The notes under the pieces: model-generated
Told to the model about the DNA's origin: nothing
What the model saw: the letters and a program-made list of their open reading frames with translations, nothing else
The model's database searches: none
Assembly (NCBI GenBank): GCA_015680685.1
Contig: MNCI01030541.1
Coordinates: forward strand, 472,024-536,023
DNA: 64,000 nt
Reading direction: 5' to 3'
Source of the DNA: Gnetum montanum
Lineage: Eukaryota > Streptophyta > Gnetopsida > Gnetales > Gnetaceae
Part shown: positions 46,033 to 58,460 of the stretch, piece after piece
How positions within the stretch are numbered: the stretch's first letter is position 1
Layout of the letters: each line of letters begins with the position of its first letter
Position numbers and translations under genes: made by a program

Positions 46033-46750
46033 AGCCAACAAAGTTAATTATCATCAAGGATTATGTATTTTTTAATTTTATTTTGTAATTTCATATTTTT
46101 TATATACATTTTGATTTTTTTTGTTTCTTTCATTTGAGTGATTTGAGAAATGGTTTCTTTTAATTGTTTTTCTTACATAAAGAAATTTAAAAATAAGGAA
46201 AAATCCTAGGAATCAGCTCCTCTTATTGCACACCTAGTAGAAACTATTAAGAAAGTTGTAATTAAAGCATCAATAGTAGGAGTTATCAAATCAATTTGTA
46301 AAATCTTAGGTATAGTAGCCTATGAATGTACCAATGAAGAGTGTGCTTGTTAAATGAAATCAACAAAACGACCAAGAAAGCCAACTAGTATTCAATCCTC
46401 TAAGAGCACACTTCGTCTTTACAAATATACATAAGTCAATTTAAAACAAACCTAAGAGGAAGTAATAAAATTAAATTTTGACTCTTCTTCCTCTTTGGCA
46501 AAGCAAAATTTTAGAGTAGGAAAGGAAAAAACACAATATAATTTTTCTACATCTATCAATCCTCTATTTGATATTTCAATTACTACAATATCAACCATGA
46601 GTTCAACTATGGGGGTAGAATTTCAAAATCTAAATGCTACCGCAATATCAACTTATGTAACCACAATTAGAGGAACTACCCAACCAATAAATGCTTTGAC
46701 TTTACAAACTCCATCTACACCACTAGCCTTTATTTCTATAACAAAAAGTT
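46033..46750 (+). pseudogene. Element E leader and possible gag N-terminus
   Basis: A leader to about 46190, then broken reading frames including the 95-aa ORF at 46495 (Ser/Thr-rich). It stops where LTR homology of F begins. A matching low-complexity start is expected for gag, which continues at 53170, but there is no firm homology. Confidence 0.3.
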
Positions 46751-47771
46751 TTTTTTCATGTTTATGGTTGTTGTGCTTGTAAGAAAAGATCGAGCAAGGC
46801 TATGGACAAGAAATGATGAATTTAAAAGATAAAGAAAGTGGAAGAAGGATGTCTTTGGAAAACAGCAAACATCTTGGCATAATTAGAGTAATCTTAAGCA
46901 AAGATGTCTTCAAGAAATAGCAAAATCTTCTTTAGGCAAAGACATCTTCATCACAGAAAGGCATCCTCATTGAATGAAGGCTAGTACCAAAAAGATGTCT
47001 TCCATAAGACAAAGACGTCTTCCAAAATGGAGACTTTAGAAAAACATCTTTCAAAAAACAAAGGCATCTTCCTCGAATCAAAGGCAAATTTAGAGAGACA
47101 TCTCATTCATGAAGAAGATGTCTCTCATGATCATTAATGACCATTGGCTAGCCATTTCATGAGTTCCAAGATGGATTTAGAAACACTGTAGCTATAAGAA
47201 GACTTGATGTGCATTGGGAAAAGTGTAAGCCTTGTTGTACTTAATTTATAATCATTTGTAATCATTGAATTCTCTATTGCTCATTATATTATCATTTTGG
47301 CATTGTAAGGTGTGTTGTACCTAATTGTACAAGGATTAGAAAACTGAGTTGCAATTATCCCTTGTAATTATTATTCTTGTTGTGCTGTGGTGTTGATGTG
47401 CTTGAGCTTGTCGAGATCATGTGGGATTGAGTTGTTAATGTTGCAGTACAAAACTCCAGTGTGAAGCTCAAGATTGTAAAGGTTATGTAAGTGTTGAAAT
47501 GACATTTCCAAGCCTAATGGACCTTGTGGGGTTGAGTGATTGGTGCTATAGCACAACACTCTAGAGAAAGGCTTGAAGATTGTACAAGGTATGGATCCTT
47601 CAACCACATTTTGAGAGCAAAAAAGTCTAGAGGTGTGCTTGTGATCTACCCTTTGAGTATGGGCTATCCAAGTTGGGGAGCCATGTTAAATTTGGTGTGT
47701 GTGCTTTGTATCTTTAAGTTTTAACTTGGGAAACTTATTTATGTCATCCCTTCTAAGTTCAATGATCCATA
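46746..47771 (+). repeat. Element F: 5' LTR (left end truncated)
   Basis: Aligns with 52105-53160 from 'aaaaagttt' onward. It contains an array of agacatctt/aagatgtctt motifs (46840-47120), then 'gtgcattgggaaaagtg' and a TG-rich 3' half. Ends gatccata (decayed CA). Confidence 0.75.
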
Positions 47772-47773
47772 AG

Positions 47774-47789
47774 TGGTATCAGAGCCTGG
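47774..47789 (+). other. tRNA-Met-type primer-binding site of element F
   Basis: TGGTATCAGAGCCTGG, two bases after the LTR; TGGTATCAGAGC is the standard complement of the plant initiator tRNA-Met 3' end. Confidence 0.8.
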
Positions 47790-47825
47790 TACTCTTTGTT
47801 TCATTATCAACTTCAAGAGTGAACC

Positions 47826-48850
47826 ATGGAGGGAACATCCTACTCAAAGCCATCCATGTTCGATGGATTTGACTTCACCTACTAGAAAGCTAGGGTGCAA
47901 GGATTCTTCAAGTCTATGGAGTTTGAAGTATGGGAGTTAATCCTAGAAGGCTACGCTCCACTTGTTGATAGCACTACCAACATCATCAAGCCCTACAAAA
48001 AATGGTCTCAAGAAGAAAAGGATAAGTTCATGTTTGATTAAAAAGTGAAAATTTGTTTATGTTGTGAATTGAATAAATATGAATTTAATAGGGTAGTAGG
48101 ATATAAAATAGCCAAGGAAATTTGAAAAAATTTAGAGGCTACTTATGAAGGCACCTTTATTGTTAAGTAATCAAAATTTTTAGTTTTCCAAAGTGAATAT
48201 GATAAAAAGAGGATGAGAAAATCAAGGATTATCTTTCTAGAGCTAACAATCTTGTTGTAGCAATTAGAGGGATAGAAAAGAATTTACCCAAAAGTGATGT
48301 AATTATAAAAATTATTAGAACTTTACAACTAGATTTTAGACCAAAGGTTACAGCCATGGAGGAAATCAGAGATTTCTCAACTTTAAAATTCAAGGAACTT
48401 CAAAGTGCTCTCATTGCCTATGAAATGAATCTCATAAGAGAATGAGCTATTCAAGAAAGACCTATTGCCTTGAAGACTACCTCTAAGGAGAAGGAGCTCA
48501 ATGAAAATGATGAGGGAAATGAAGATGAGATTACCTTTCTCACAAGAAATCTATAGCAATTAATCAATAAAAGAAACACAAGAACACACTAGTAAAGATT
48601 TAATCAAACCAAAGGTAGGATAAGAGGTAAGAATTTTTTAAATTCTAATTTAGATTTCTCTTTTGTAGAATGTTGGATGTGTGGTGGTAGAGGCCATATG
48701 GATCCTGAATGCCCTAGTAGTTTTAGGATGCATTTGAAGAAAAAATCCACTAAAGAAGTTAAGAAAACCAACTTCTATACAAGTTGGGATGATGGGGAGT
48801 AGACTGATGAAGAAGTAGAGGAAGATGCCAAAAATTCTCATCTCATCTGC
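47826..48850 (+). pseudogene. Element F gag relic (copia-type, UBN2-like) with zinc knuckle
   Basis: ATG at 47826 (MEGTSYSKPSMFDGFDFTY, then a TAG where W is expected). It follows the copia gag order: an N-terminal FDG-F-Y-W-K block, WELILEGY, then YLSRANNLVVAIRGIEKNLP, DVIIKIIRTLQLDFRPKVTA and LKFKELQSALIAYEMNL, and the knuckle CWMCGGRGHMDPEC (about 48669-48710). Frameshift near 48200 and several stops. G has the same protein. Confidence 0.75.
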
Positions 48851-49990
48851 ATGGCCCTTACTGTAGGCGATTCATCAGAAGATGAACTTAATGAAAATGA
48901 GAGGTTTGATTTATTATGTAAAGAACTTTTAAATTTTCAAAATATTTGCACTAAGTTAAATAAACAAGTCAAGTGTAAAGATTAAGAAATATCCTCATTA
49001 GACTTAACTCTTTCTGATCTTAATAAATAATTCTCATACCTCAAGGTTGAGAATGAAGTACTAACTAGATCATGTGAGCAAATGAAAGAAGAACTTGTTG
49101 ATGTTAAGCTAGTGAATGAAAGACTAACTAAAGGAAAAGAGTCTCTTCAAATGATTCTCAGATAAGGAAGAAGTCTATAAGACAAAAGCGGACTTGGACA
49201 CTACCACCAAGAAGAAGAACCTTCATCCCATCTAAAGGAACCTCCAAGAAACAAGGACTCTACATCAAGGGAAGCTCCTATCCAACATAAAACTCCTCAA
49301 AGGCTTGGTTCTTCTATTCATTTTTCAATAGGAGAATTAGATGTTATTATTGTAACAAGATTAGACATACACAATGGGAGTGTAATCTAAAGTTTTATCA
49401 TATGAATACATGGGCATATCACAAGACTCCTTGGCTTTATCAAAGTGCATCAAGAAAGTGTTTTATGCAAGATCACAAAGAAGATTGGAAGTTAACTTAA
49501 AGGACCAAGGCTATTAAAAAGGAATGGAGAATTAAATGGGACCAAGGGCATCAAGACACTTTCACCAACAAATTTGTAAGAGGAAGTCATGCATTGGACA
49601 TTGGGAAAGTTCAATTCAAGGGACATTCCTCAAAAGAGGGGACACATTATTTAGCTCTTTAAACTCCATCACCTTTCGACAACATGATAGGTAGGAAGAG
49701 GTAAGTTTCTCTTTTTGTTTTCAAGGTTTCATTAAGACTATAGAATAATGGCAACCTTCTAAAACCTCACCTTGATTTTTGATGAAAGACATCTTTCAAA
49801 AGTGAAAGACATCTCTGCAAAGACATATACGAAACAACAAAGATGTCTCTTTGATATTTTTATTGTTGTGGGAAAGAAATATTTGGTAAATGAAAGACAT
49901 CTATTGTATTTTTAACATGCAAAAAAGATGTCTCTTTTTTCATTAAAAGCACTTGTTTTCCCATAGTTATAAAAGATAAAGATCCTTATT
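48851..49990 (+). pseudogene. Element F: acidic/coiled stretch and second CCHC knuckle
   Basis: From 48850 to 49150 the translation is rich in E, K and L (coiled-coil-like). Around 49345-49386 a second knuckle, CYYCNKIRHTQWEC, is readable. 49780-49940 carries another run of agacatctt motifs like those in the LTR. No enzyme domain seen. Confidence 0.5.
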
Positions 49991-50014
49991 TTTATCATAT
50001 TTCTTCTTAGAGAC

Positions 50015-51350
50015 CCCACAAAGATGACTAGGGCTCCACCATTCATGGAAATGTTGGTAGACATGGCCCATAAGAAGATTGGTACATCCAGAAATCCATC
50101 CAAGAAACATGCAAGAGGAAGTTCTAGCACTGTGTGGCCTTCATACATGCCCTAGTTTTGAAGTACAGGTACTTAGCATAGGTTTGAAGTTATAAGAACC
50201 ACTACTATTATTTCTAAGCATTCTCTTAATTTCCTACTTCATAGACAACAAGCTCTATTAGATTATTTCACGCTTTTGAAATGGAAAACTTTCATTTCTA
50301 TGAATTTTCTTGTCCCTAAAGTGATTATTAGAGAATTCTATTGTAATATTGTTATTTTTGATGCTATTTTTGGGGCATTCACATCCACTATTGGTGAAAT
50401 TATTATTGAAATATCTTCTTAAATTGTCAATGCACTCCTAGGTATTTCTATTTTTGATGTATTTAGGGTTACCATTGATTCTATGCATGATATCTACACC
50501 AATGGCATAATGCTTGTAGCTCATGATGAATTTTGTGATGTTTTATTTGGGAGAGATATGACATTTGATAGGGATCATATTGAGTAGAGCAAGATGACTC
50601 TAATGCCTCAACCTTATCACTTATTATTTTATATAACATAATGATGAAGAGAGGTGGTTACAATTATCTGTTGCCACCTCAACATTTTGTATTGTATTAC
50701 TTACTTACAAGATTACCATTAGATCTAAGGCACACTCTTTGTCAAGACATTTTGAGTCTCTATGCCAAAAAGAGGATCCTTGGACATCCCTCTCTCATTA
50801 GCCTATTGATTTGCTAAAGGGATGTACCTATTCTAGAGTTGCCTTTTCTTAAATGCAAGCATAGTCTTAGTGAGTACATTGATAAGAGGAGTTCTTCTCA
50901 TGCAGAAAAAATGGGACCCAGCACCAGACCTTCGAAACAAAAGAAGGAAGCTTCTCCATAATTGTAATGATCAAAATCCTTTGGTGCTCAAATTCGTTCT
51001 TCTTTGAAGAAGCTATTTCAGCCCTTTGCCTGTGTCATCGGGAAGCTTGAAAGGAACCTCTCTTACTTGCATAAGAGTTTAGATAAAGTAGGGATTCCTC
51101 ATCCTTATGATGGATAGGTATTTGAGGAGGTTACCACTCCTCCTATCTTTGACAATAAGGAGGATGCTTCTATCTGTCCATGAAATTCTTTAGTAGTAGG
51201 TCCCTCATGAACATATGACTCTAGGATGGAGTTAGATTTTGAGCTAGAGACATCCCCACCTAGTGTCCAAGGGAAGTACGATGCTTCCATGTAGTAGTCA
51301 AAGCACCATGATCCAGTCCCACCTACTCACACTGTTCTACCCCTTGTTGA
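50015..51350 (+). pseudogene. Element F: ORF like 'putative plant transposon protein' (Transposase_32-like)
   Basis: In pieces, sense strand: FISMNFLVPKVIIREFYCNI (about 50300-50355), VNALLGISIFDVF, then LRHTLCQDILSLYAKKRILG, HPSLISLLIC and LPFLKCKHSLSEYID (about 50720-50890). This order (…REFYANL…, …L.LYA…, …PSLI..LC…) is typical of a domain often annotated as putative plant transposon protein in plant LTR elements. Stops and at least one frameshift (near 50640). A Ser/Pro/Asp-rich tail follows. The assignment is by pattern memory only. Confidence 0.45.
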
Positions 51351-52104
51351 TGATCCTAGCTCTTTTGAGTAATAGGCTATGGAGAAAAATTTTGGGACCA
51401 CATCCCAATGGGTCCTAGTTTAGCAGCTACCAGCTTCAAAAGCTTCATTAGCTTTCTCTCAGTTTCAAGTGAAGCTCTGTCCTAGGTAGGCTCCAATGCA
51501 ATAGGTTGAATCCTCATATGAAAACACTTAGAAATCTAGTTTTCCTAGCACCAACATTGATGGCGATGAGGAGGAGACTTATCATCCATCTCAAAAAGTA
51601 GTGGATTTTGAGTCTAAGGATGTTGCTAAGGTTAGTGATTAAGACCTCGGCAGGTTGTTTGTTCCACCTTTTGATGATAAAAAAGGATAAGACATTTTTT
51701 GCTCTCACATCTATGATTTTGAGACTTTGCACATAGGTGATTGATCTATGGATAGTTGTACTCTAAGATGCTTCTAGACAGTTTGCTATAAAATAATTTG
51801 TAGATGATTATGGATAGATGGTGTGTTTTCCAGTTATCTCTGTGTGGTCTATTAAGTTTTCTTACGCGTAACTTATGTACTATTGACTCTCCATGCTTAT
51901 CCTAATTCTTAGCTACCATAGGAATTTATATGTCTTTATGATTTTCATAGAATATCTTTTATGATGATTTTTTTATATTTATCTATATATATCTATTTGA
52001 ACTTTTTGGTTATGTCCAAAAAGGGGAAGAAGTATTGTGCATTATTATTAGGACAAGGCTAACCCATTTTCTTAAGTTTTGGAAATTACCGAAGAGGGAA
52101 AGAT
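51351..52104 (+). other. Element F 3' region and polypurine tract
   Basis: AT-rich non-coding DNA ending gaagagggaaagat at the LTR start. The phrase 'tatgtccaaaaaggggaaga' near 52011 recalls the A/G-rich stretch near the 3' end of many copia-type elements. Confidence 0.45.
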
Positions 52105-53160
52105 TGTGAACCTTTTGCTTTTTGTATGTCAAAATGTTAAGAAAAATGGAAGAAAAGTTTGTTTGCATGTCTATGATTATTATGCTTGTAGGATAAGATT
52201 AAGCAAGGGTATGGATAAGGAATGATAAATTCAAAAGACAAAGAAAGTGGAAGAAAGACGTCTCTAGGAAACAATAGACATCTTGGCAGAATTCTAGTAA
52301 TCTCAGGCAAAGACATCTTTAAGAAATAGTAGAAATTTTTCTCTAAGCAAAGATGTCTTCATCACAAAAGATGTCTTTACCAAATGAAGGCCAATACCAA
52401 AAAGATGTCTTCCAGAATGGATACTTCAAAAAGACGTCTTTCATGAAACAAAGATGTCTTCTTAGAATTGAAGGTAAATTCAAGGAGATGTATTAGGCAT
52501 GAAGAAGACATCTCTCATGATCATTAATGACCATTGAATAGCCACTGCATGAGTTCCACAATGGATTTAAAAATATTGTAGCTATAAGATGAATTGATGT
52601 GCATTGGGAAAAGTGCAAGCCTTGTTGTTCTCATTGTATAATCATTTGTAATCATTAACTTCTCTATTCCTCCTCATTGTATTATCATTTTGGCATTTGT
52701 GTTATATCTAACTATATAAGGACTAGAAAACTAAGTTGCAATTATCCCTTGTAATTCTTGTTCTTGTTGGGTTGCAAGGTTAATGTGCTTGAGCTTTTTG
52801 GGATCCTAGGAGATTGAGTTGTTGGTGCTACAGTACAACACTTTGGTGTAAGGCTCAAGATTGTAAAGGTTGTAAAAACCACATTTCCAAGCCTAGTGAG
52901 ACCTTGTGAAGTTGAGTGATTGGTGCTGTGGTACAACACTTTAGAGTGGGGCTTGAAGACTATATAGGGTGTGGATCCTTCAACCACATTTTAAAAGCAA
53001 AAAAGTTCGAATGTGTGCTTGCAATCTACCCTCCGAGTGTGGACTACCCAGGTTAGGGAACCATGTTAAAGTTGGTGTGTGTGCTTTATATCTTTATGTT
53101 TTAATTTGGAAAACTTATTTATCCCCCCCTCCCTAGCCCCTCTAAGTTCAACGATCCATA
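52105..53160 (+). repeat. Element F: 3' LTR
   Basis: TGTGAACCTTTTG at the start and gatccata at the end. Contains an array of AAGACGTCTT-like motifs (52255-52515). One site at 52433-52442 still reads AAGACGTCTT. Confidence 0.8.
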
Positions 53161-53169
53161 AATACCACT

Positions 53170-54480
53170 TTCAGAATGGGATCATCTTCACACCATACAC
53201 CTCGTCCTCTTGGTTTTAGTTTAATTCCTCTTCCCTTTGGTAGTTTAAGCTTCAATATTCTAGCTAGACAAACCTACCTAGGAAAACCTCTAGAAGATTT
53301 ATTGAATCAAAGGACATCTATTCTACCTTAAGGACCATTATATTCAAGGAACCAAAAAGGAACCCTCAACCTGAAAACTAGAGAAATTGGATTTTGGAGC
53401 ATCTAGAGGTCCAAACTTGAGGTCCTAGAGTCTCCCTAAGGTAGTGTAGAAGTCAAAAATATTCATTTATTACCTATCTTTTAAGGGAAAAATGATGAGG
53501 ATTCAATTACTCACAAAGAGAATTTGAAACAACATTAGCCATGTTAGCACCTCAAAGCAGCGATAGAACTAACATGATTGCCTTTAAATCAACCTTGAAG
53601 GAAAAAGATGATTTTTGGCTATAAACCAATAGAACAAAAATTAGTTCATGGGATGAATTTAAGAATGCTTTTCTACAAAAATTTCTCTCTAATGATAGGT
53701 TTTATTCATTGAGGAAGCAATTAATAAGCTTTATGTAACATGAGAATGAAGAGTATGAGAGTAACTTTGATAGATTTAAAGGATTATGTTTAAAGAATCC
53801 AAACCATGGATTTACAACCCATCAATTAATTCAAATCTTTGTATAAGGCTTAGTACCTTATTGTAGGTAAAATGTTGACTTTGAATGTGGAGGAAATATT
53901 TTAAATGTGACACCAGAAGATGTTTAGAGGATTATAGATTCATTATGCCAAAACCAAACATTATGCAAGGCATGACTCAACAAATAGAACATTTAAATAA
54001 AAAAGTGGATGAGTTGGCATGATTGATTAAGAAACAAGTTCATGGAATTCAAAGTGAAACATGCAACATTTGTGATAGTCCCCAACATGACCATACAACC
54101 TGCCCAATCTTGTTATATTATCAAGAGGAAAAGCAAGAGTCAGTAAAGGCTTTTCAACAATATAAGAGCCAACCAACAATGAAATTTCTTCAACAACCAT
54201 TTTACCTAGAACAATATCCTCAAAATAATTTTAGGTCATTTAAGAATCCAACTAATGAACACTTGGATAAAATCATCCAAAGCCTTAATTCCTTCATAGA
54301 AGAAAGTAGATAGTTTATGACTGAGACTAGAAGAATATTTTAGAACTTAACTAAAAATGAATTACCATCCCAACTTGAACCTAATCCTACATCTTAGAGG
54401 AAGGTAAAGGAACAATTACATTTCATCACTACAAGGAATAGAAAAATAGTTGAACCTAAACCCCAAAAGAAGGTGAGATT
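53170..54480 (+). pseudogene. Element E gag relic (Athila-like)
   Basis: After F, gag continues: MGSSSHHTPRPLGFSL start-like block, LEDLLNQRTSIL, then the capsid region WDEFKNAFLQKFLSNDRFYS, FDRFKGLCLKNPNHGFTTHQ and the knuckle-like CNICDSPQHDHTTC (54062-54103). These follow the order of Athila-type gag (…W.ELAQKFL…PH.HG…, C..C…C). Numerous stops; 54023-54313 is the longest open piece. Confidence 0.65.
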
Positions 54481-54780
54481 TTAGGAGAGAAGGACATAAG
54501 AAGAAGTTCAACCACAAGTATTAAATGAGGAAGATCAACTAACTAGGGAAAGAGAACAACCATTATTATCTAGACAACCAGTTTTACCTCATTTTCCTAA
54601 ACACTTACAAGAGGATTTCACAACTAAAGCCCATCTTGAAAAAATGTTTAGTGAATTGTATTTGCATATTTCTTTGGAATGAGTGGTAAATGACATACCC
54701 CTTTATGCTAAATACTTGAGGAAATTATGCACTAGGAGAAGAAAGGAAAAACTTCCTAAACAAGTTTATTTAGTTGACAA

Positions 54781-54866
54781 TATTTCTCAACTGATAAAAA
54801 GCCATGAAGTTCCAAAATACCANGTATTTCTCAACTGATAAAAAGCCATGAAGTTCCAAAATACCA
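54781..54866 (+). repeat. Assembly join: 42-bp duplication around an N
   Basis: The sequence beginning tatttctcaactgataaaaa occurs twice in succession on either side of N at 54823, ending ccaaaatacca each time. This looks like two contig ends that overlap but were not merged, not a biological tandem repeat. Confidence 0.8.
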
Positions 54867-55203
54867 AGATCCAAGAGTTCCTACCATTCCAATTGAAATA
54901 AATGGACAAGTGATTAGGAATGCCCTATTGGGTTTAGAAGCTAGTATTAATATTATGCCTTTTGAAATAGCTAGGTCACTTGATATAGAGGATATCAAGG
55001 GAGTAAATATGAAAATATCATTGGTTGATGGATCAAATGTTAAAACAATAGGAATAGTAGAGGACTTGATAATTGAGGTAGAAAAAGATAAATACCCAAT
55101 TGGCTTTGTTGTTTTGGAAGTAAAAGATCCTGATTGTTTTCCTATTATATTACGTAGACCTTGGTTAGCTATAGTTGATGTGGTAATTAATTATAGATTG
55201 TGA
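54860..55203 (+). pseudogene. Element E aspartic protease relic
   Basis: ORF 54910-55203 has LLGLEASINIMPFEIARSLD, where the active-site aspartate of DLGAS-x-N-x-MP is replaced (GLEAS), then VEDLIIEVEKDKYPIGFVVL, and PIILRRPWLA (usual I-L-GRP-(F/W)-L). Athila-type spacing. It ends at a TGA. Confidence 0.7.
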
Positions 55204-55419
55204 AAACTTCAAATATCCTTTGCTAATCTTACTTTTACACTAAATATATATGATAATGTAAATGAAGATAATTTAAATGTAGACTTAAAGGAAGCAAGAA
55301 TGCTCTACACTCTACCCACTTCAGTAATGGCATAAGATAGGAAAACATTAGTGTTGAATAATTTTTAGGAAAGAACTTTAGATCCCTCAACTAAGGAACA
55401 ACAAGATCTCCTTGAATAG

Positions 55420-55912
55420 ATTTTGAATTTGGGCTTAGGGAATATTGAAGAGATAATTCAACCTTCAAATAAATATTCCTTGAATCTTAAAGAACTACCT
55501 AGAATGCTTACGTATGTTTTCCTAGATCATAATAAACCTATAATAATAAATTCCCAACTTACTAATGAGCACGAAAGAAAATTCTTAGAAGTCTTGCAAA
55601 GAAAGTCTAAGGCATTTACATGGAGTTATGAGGATCTTCTCCAAGGAATCTCATCCAACATCTGCCAACATCATATCTATTTAGAGGACAGTTTAAAACT
55701 AGTAAGAACTCCCCCAAGATGAATTAATCCATCCTTAAAACAAATTGTTAAGTATGAAATTTTAAAAAATTTGAAAGAAGGGATTATTTATCCAATAGTT
55801 GATAATGAATGGGTAAGGCCCATTACTATAGTTCCAAAAAAGGATGGAAAATGAAGAGTCTATGTAGATTATAGAAGGTTGAATCAAAATATAAAGAAAG
55901 ACCATTTTACAT
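55420..55912 (+). pseudogene. Element E RT, N-terminal part
   Basis: LKELPRMLTYVFLDHNKPII, HERKFLEVLQRKSKAFTWSY, ISSNICQHHIYLEDS, EGIIYPIVDNEWVRPITIVP, VYVDYRRLNQNIKKDHF. It is cut by insertion G inside the KDHF-PLP motif and resumes at 61779. Confidence 0.75.
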
Positions 55913-57132
55913 TGTTGATCTTTTGGTGTGTTAAAACATTAAGTAAAATTACATCAAATGTTGTTTGTATGGTTGTGTGGTTGTTGTGTTTGGAAGACAA
56001 GGTACATGGGAAACCAGGATGAGATGACACCTACAAAGTAATGTCAAAATGAAGATCTCAAAGACCAAGATGAAGCTACATTGGTGACAAGGAATGGATT
56101 GATTTAGACAAAAGGAGAGCTCAAAGGAGAAGGTCATCTACAAGGTCTCAAGCGAACATGCAAAAATTCAAAGAATGTGGACAAGAACCAAATGGCTCAA
56201 AAGCAAAGTTGACATCATCAAGAACTTGTAGGAGCATGCGAAAGTGCAAGATTGTGAACAAGGAATGAAGATTTCAAAGGACAAATGAAGCTAAATAAAG
56301 AAATCTTCGAGAGAAGGACGATGTCTTAGCAAAATGAAAGGTAGCATAGGAGAATACGTCTATGCAAAATAGCAAATGAATTTTTTAACAAAAATACATC
56401 TTTCCTCAGACAAAGACGTCTTCCCAAAATGGAGGCCAAATGTAGAAAGATGTCTTAGTCATAAAGAAGATGTATTTAGTAACCGTTATCTAAACATTGC
56501 ACAAACTCTAAGGTCATTGAGGAAATATAATGGCTATAAGAAGACATCATTCTCATTGGGAAATGTGCAAGATTTTGTACTATCATTGTGTAATCATCAG
56601 GAAATCATTGTATTAATTATTGTTCCTCATTGTATAATCATTTGTCTATTTGTAATTGGTTAAAGTCAACTGTGCCTTAAAGTGCAAGGATTAACAAACT
56701 TAGCTGCATTTTTTCCTTATGATTGTTGTTCTCCTTTTTTTACCTTTTAGGGTGTATGTGCTTCTTATGGGAAGGCATCTTGATTGAGCTTGTCAGAATC
56801 CTACAGGATTGAGTGTTGATCTAAAGCATAGATCAAGTTTTAAAGGTTGTGGGATCCTGAAACCACTTTCTAAGCTTGTCAGAACCTTAGAGGGTTGAGT
56901 GGATTTGTAGCATCAAATCACTTAGGAGCAAAGCTTAAACCTTATATAGGGTGTGCTACCTTTCAAACCACATTTGAGAGCAATAAAGTCTAGAGGTGTG
57001 CTTGTGATATACCCTCTGAGTGTGGACTATCCAAGTTGGGAAACCATGTTAAATTTGGTGTGTGTGCTTTGTCTCAAATATTTTAAATTAGGGAAACTTA
57101 TTCATACCCACTTCTAAGTTCAATGATCCATA
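55913..57132 (+). repeat. Element G: 5' LTR (1220 bp)
   Basis: Starts TGTTGATCTTTTGGTGTG and ends gatccata. Pairs with 60529-61778. Carries agacgtctt/agatgtctt motifs at 56290-56475. Confidence 0.85.
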
Positions 57133-57134
57133 AG

Positions 57135-57150
57135 TGGTATTAGAGCCTGG
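57135..57150 (+). other. tRNA-Met-type primer-binding site of element G
   Basis: TGGTATTAGAGCCTGG; one C-to-T change from the consensus seen in F. Confidence 0.75.
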
Positions 57151-57185
57151 TACATTTCTTCATCATCAACTTCAAAGAGTGAGTA

Positions 57186-58460
57186 ATGGAGGGGATATCT
57201 TATACAAAGCCATCAATGTTTGATGGATTTGACTTTACCTATAGGAAAGCTAGAATCCATGGAATTTGAAGTTTGGGAGTTAATCCTCAAAGGCTACACT
57301 CCGCCTATCGACAACTCCATTGGCATCATCAAGCCTCAAAACAAATGGACTCAAGAGGACCAAGATAAGTTCATGTTTGATTAAAAAGCAAAATAATTTT
57401 TATATTGTGCTTTAAATGTATCTAAATTTAATAGAGTAGAAGTATGTAAAATGACCAAAGAAATTTGACAAACTTTAGAAGCTATATTATTAGTTTTGCA
57501 AAGTAAATATGATAAACTCAAAATGAGAGAAGGTGAGAAAATAAAATATTACATCTCTAGAGTGAATGATATTGTTGTAGCTATTAGAGGTATAGGTAAA
57601 TATTTTCCCAAGAGTGATGTTATCATTAAAATGATCAGAAATATTCAACCAAAGTTCAAACTAAAGGTCATAGCGATGGAAGAAATCAGATATTTCTTAA
57701 CTCTAAAATTTGAAGAACTTCAAAGTCCTCTCATCACCTATGAAATGAATCTCATAAGCAAAGAAGCCATCCAAAAAACAAAAATCCATTACTCTAAAGA
57801 ATTCCTTCAAGGAGAAGGAGCTCAATGAGCATGATGAAGGTAGTGAAGATGAGATTGCCTTTCTCTCAAGAAAGAAACAACGATTGCTAACAAGAAGAAA
57901 AAAAGGGACATTTCAACAAAGACCCAATCTATTCAAAGGTAGAGAAAGAGGTAAAATTTTTTTGAGTTCTAAATTAGATTTTTCTTCTATAGAATATTGG
58001 ATTTGTGGAGGAAGAGGCTATATGGCCTCCGAATATCCTAGTGATAGCAGGGTATAGCCAAAGAACATATACAATGATGAGGAATAAGAAAAGACCAACT
58101 TTTATACAAGTTTGGATGATGGTGAGAAAAGTGAAGAAGAAGCATGCAATTCTTCCAAAGATTCAAATCTCATATGCATGGCACTTACAAATGAAAATTC
58201 TTCACATATGGATGAACAAGGTGGTAAGTGTGACAAAAGGTATGGTGAACTTAAAGAAGAAAATCTTCTTTTACATTATTTGATTAGGAAGGAAAAGAAA
58301 TTTTTAATTTCTAAGCTAGATGCTATTCACACTGAAGCGAAAGGAAAGATCTTAGACATAAAAGTTGTGATTCAACAACTAACCTCTTTAAATAAGGATA
58401 GGATTGTAAAAAGGTTCAAGAAGAGAAGTCTCTTGAAAAACAGCCAAAGAATTTAAAGAA
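57186..58460 (+). pseudogene. Element G gag relic (copia-type)
   Basis: ATG at 57186 (MEGISYTKPSMFDGFDFTY). The same protein as in F: YISRVNDIVVAIRGIGKYFP, DVIIKMIRNIQPKFKLKVIA, LKFEELQSPLITYEMNL in the ORF 57496-57828. A decayed knuckle (YWICGGRGYMASEY, near 57995-58036) has lost two cysteines. A coiled stretch (ELKEENLLLHYLIRKEKKFL) runs to 58456. A deletion of about 100 bp near 57470-57490 relative to F. Confidence 0.7.

Larger units (their letters stand above)
46746..53160 (+). mobile_element. Element F: non-autonomous gag-only LTR element with extra ORF
   Basis: LTRs at 46746-47771 (its first 45-50 bp missing) and 52105-53160 flank a 4.3-kb interior. A tRNA-Met-type primer site is at 47774-47789 and a polypurine tract (gaagagggaaagat) just before 52105. 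The interior has gag with zinc knuckles and a second ORF resembling the plant transposon-protein group, but no protease, integrase or RT. Such elements depend on enzymes from others. G and H are relatives. No clear target duplication. Confidence 0.75.
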
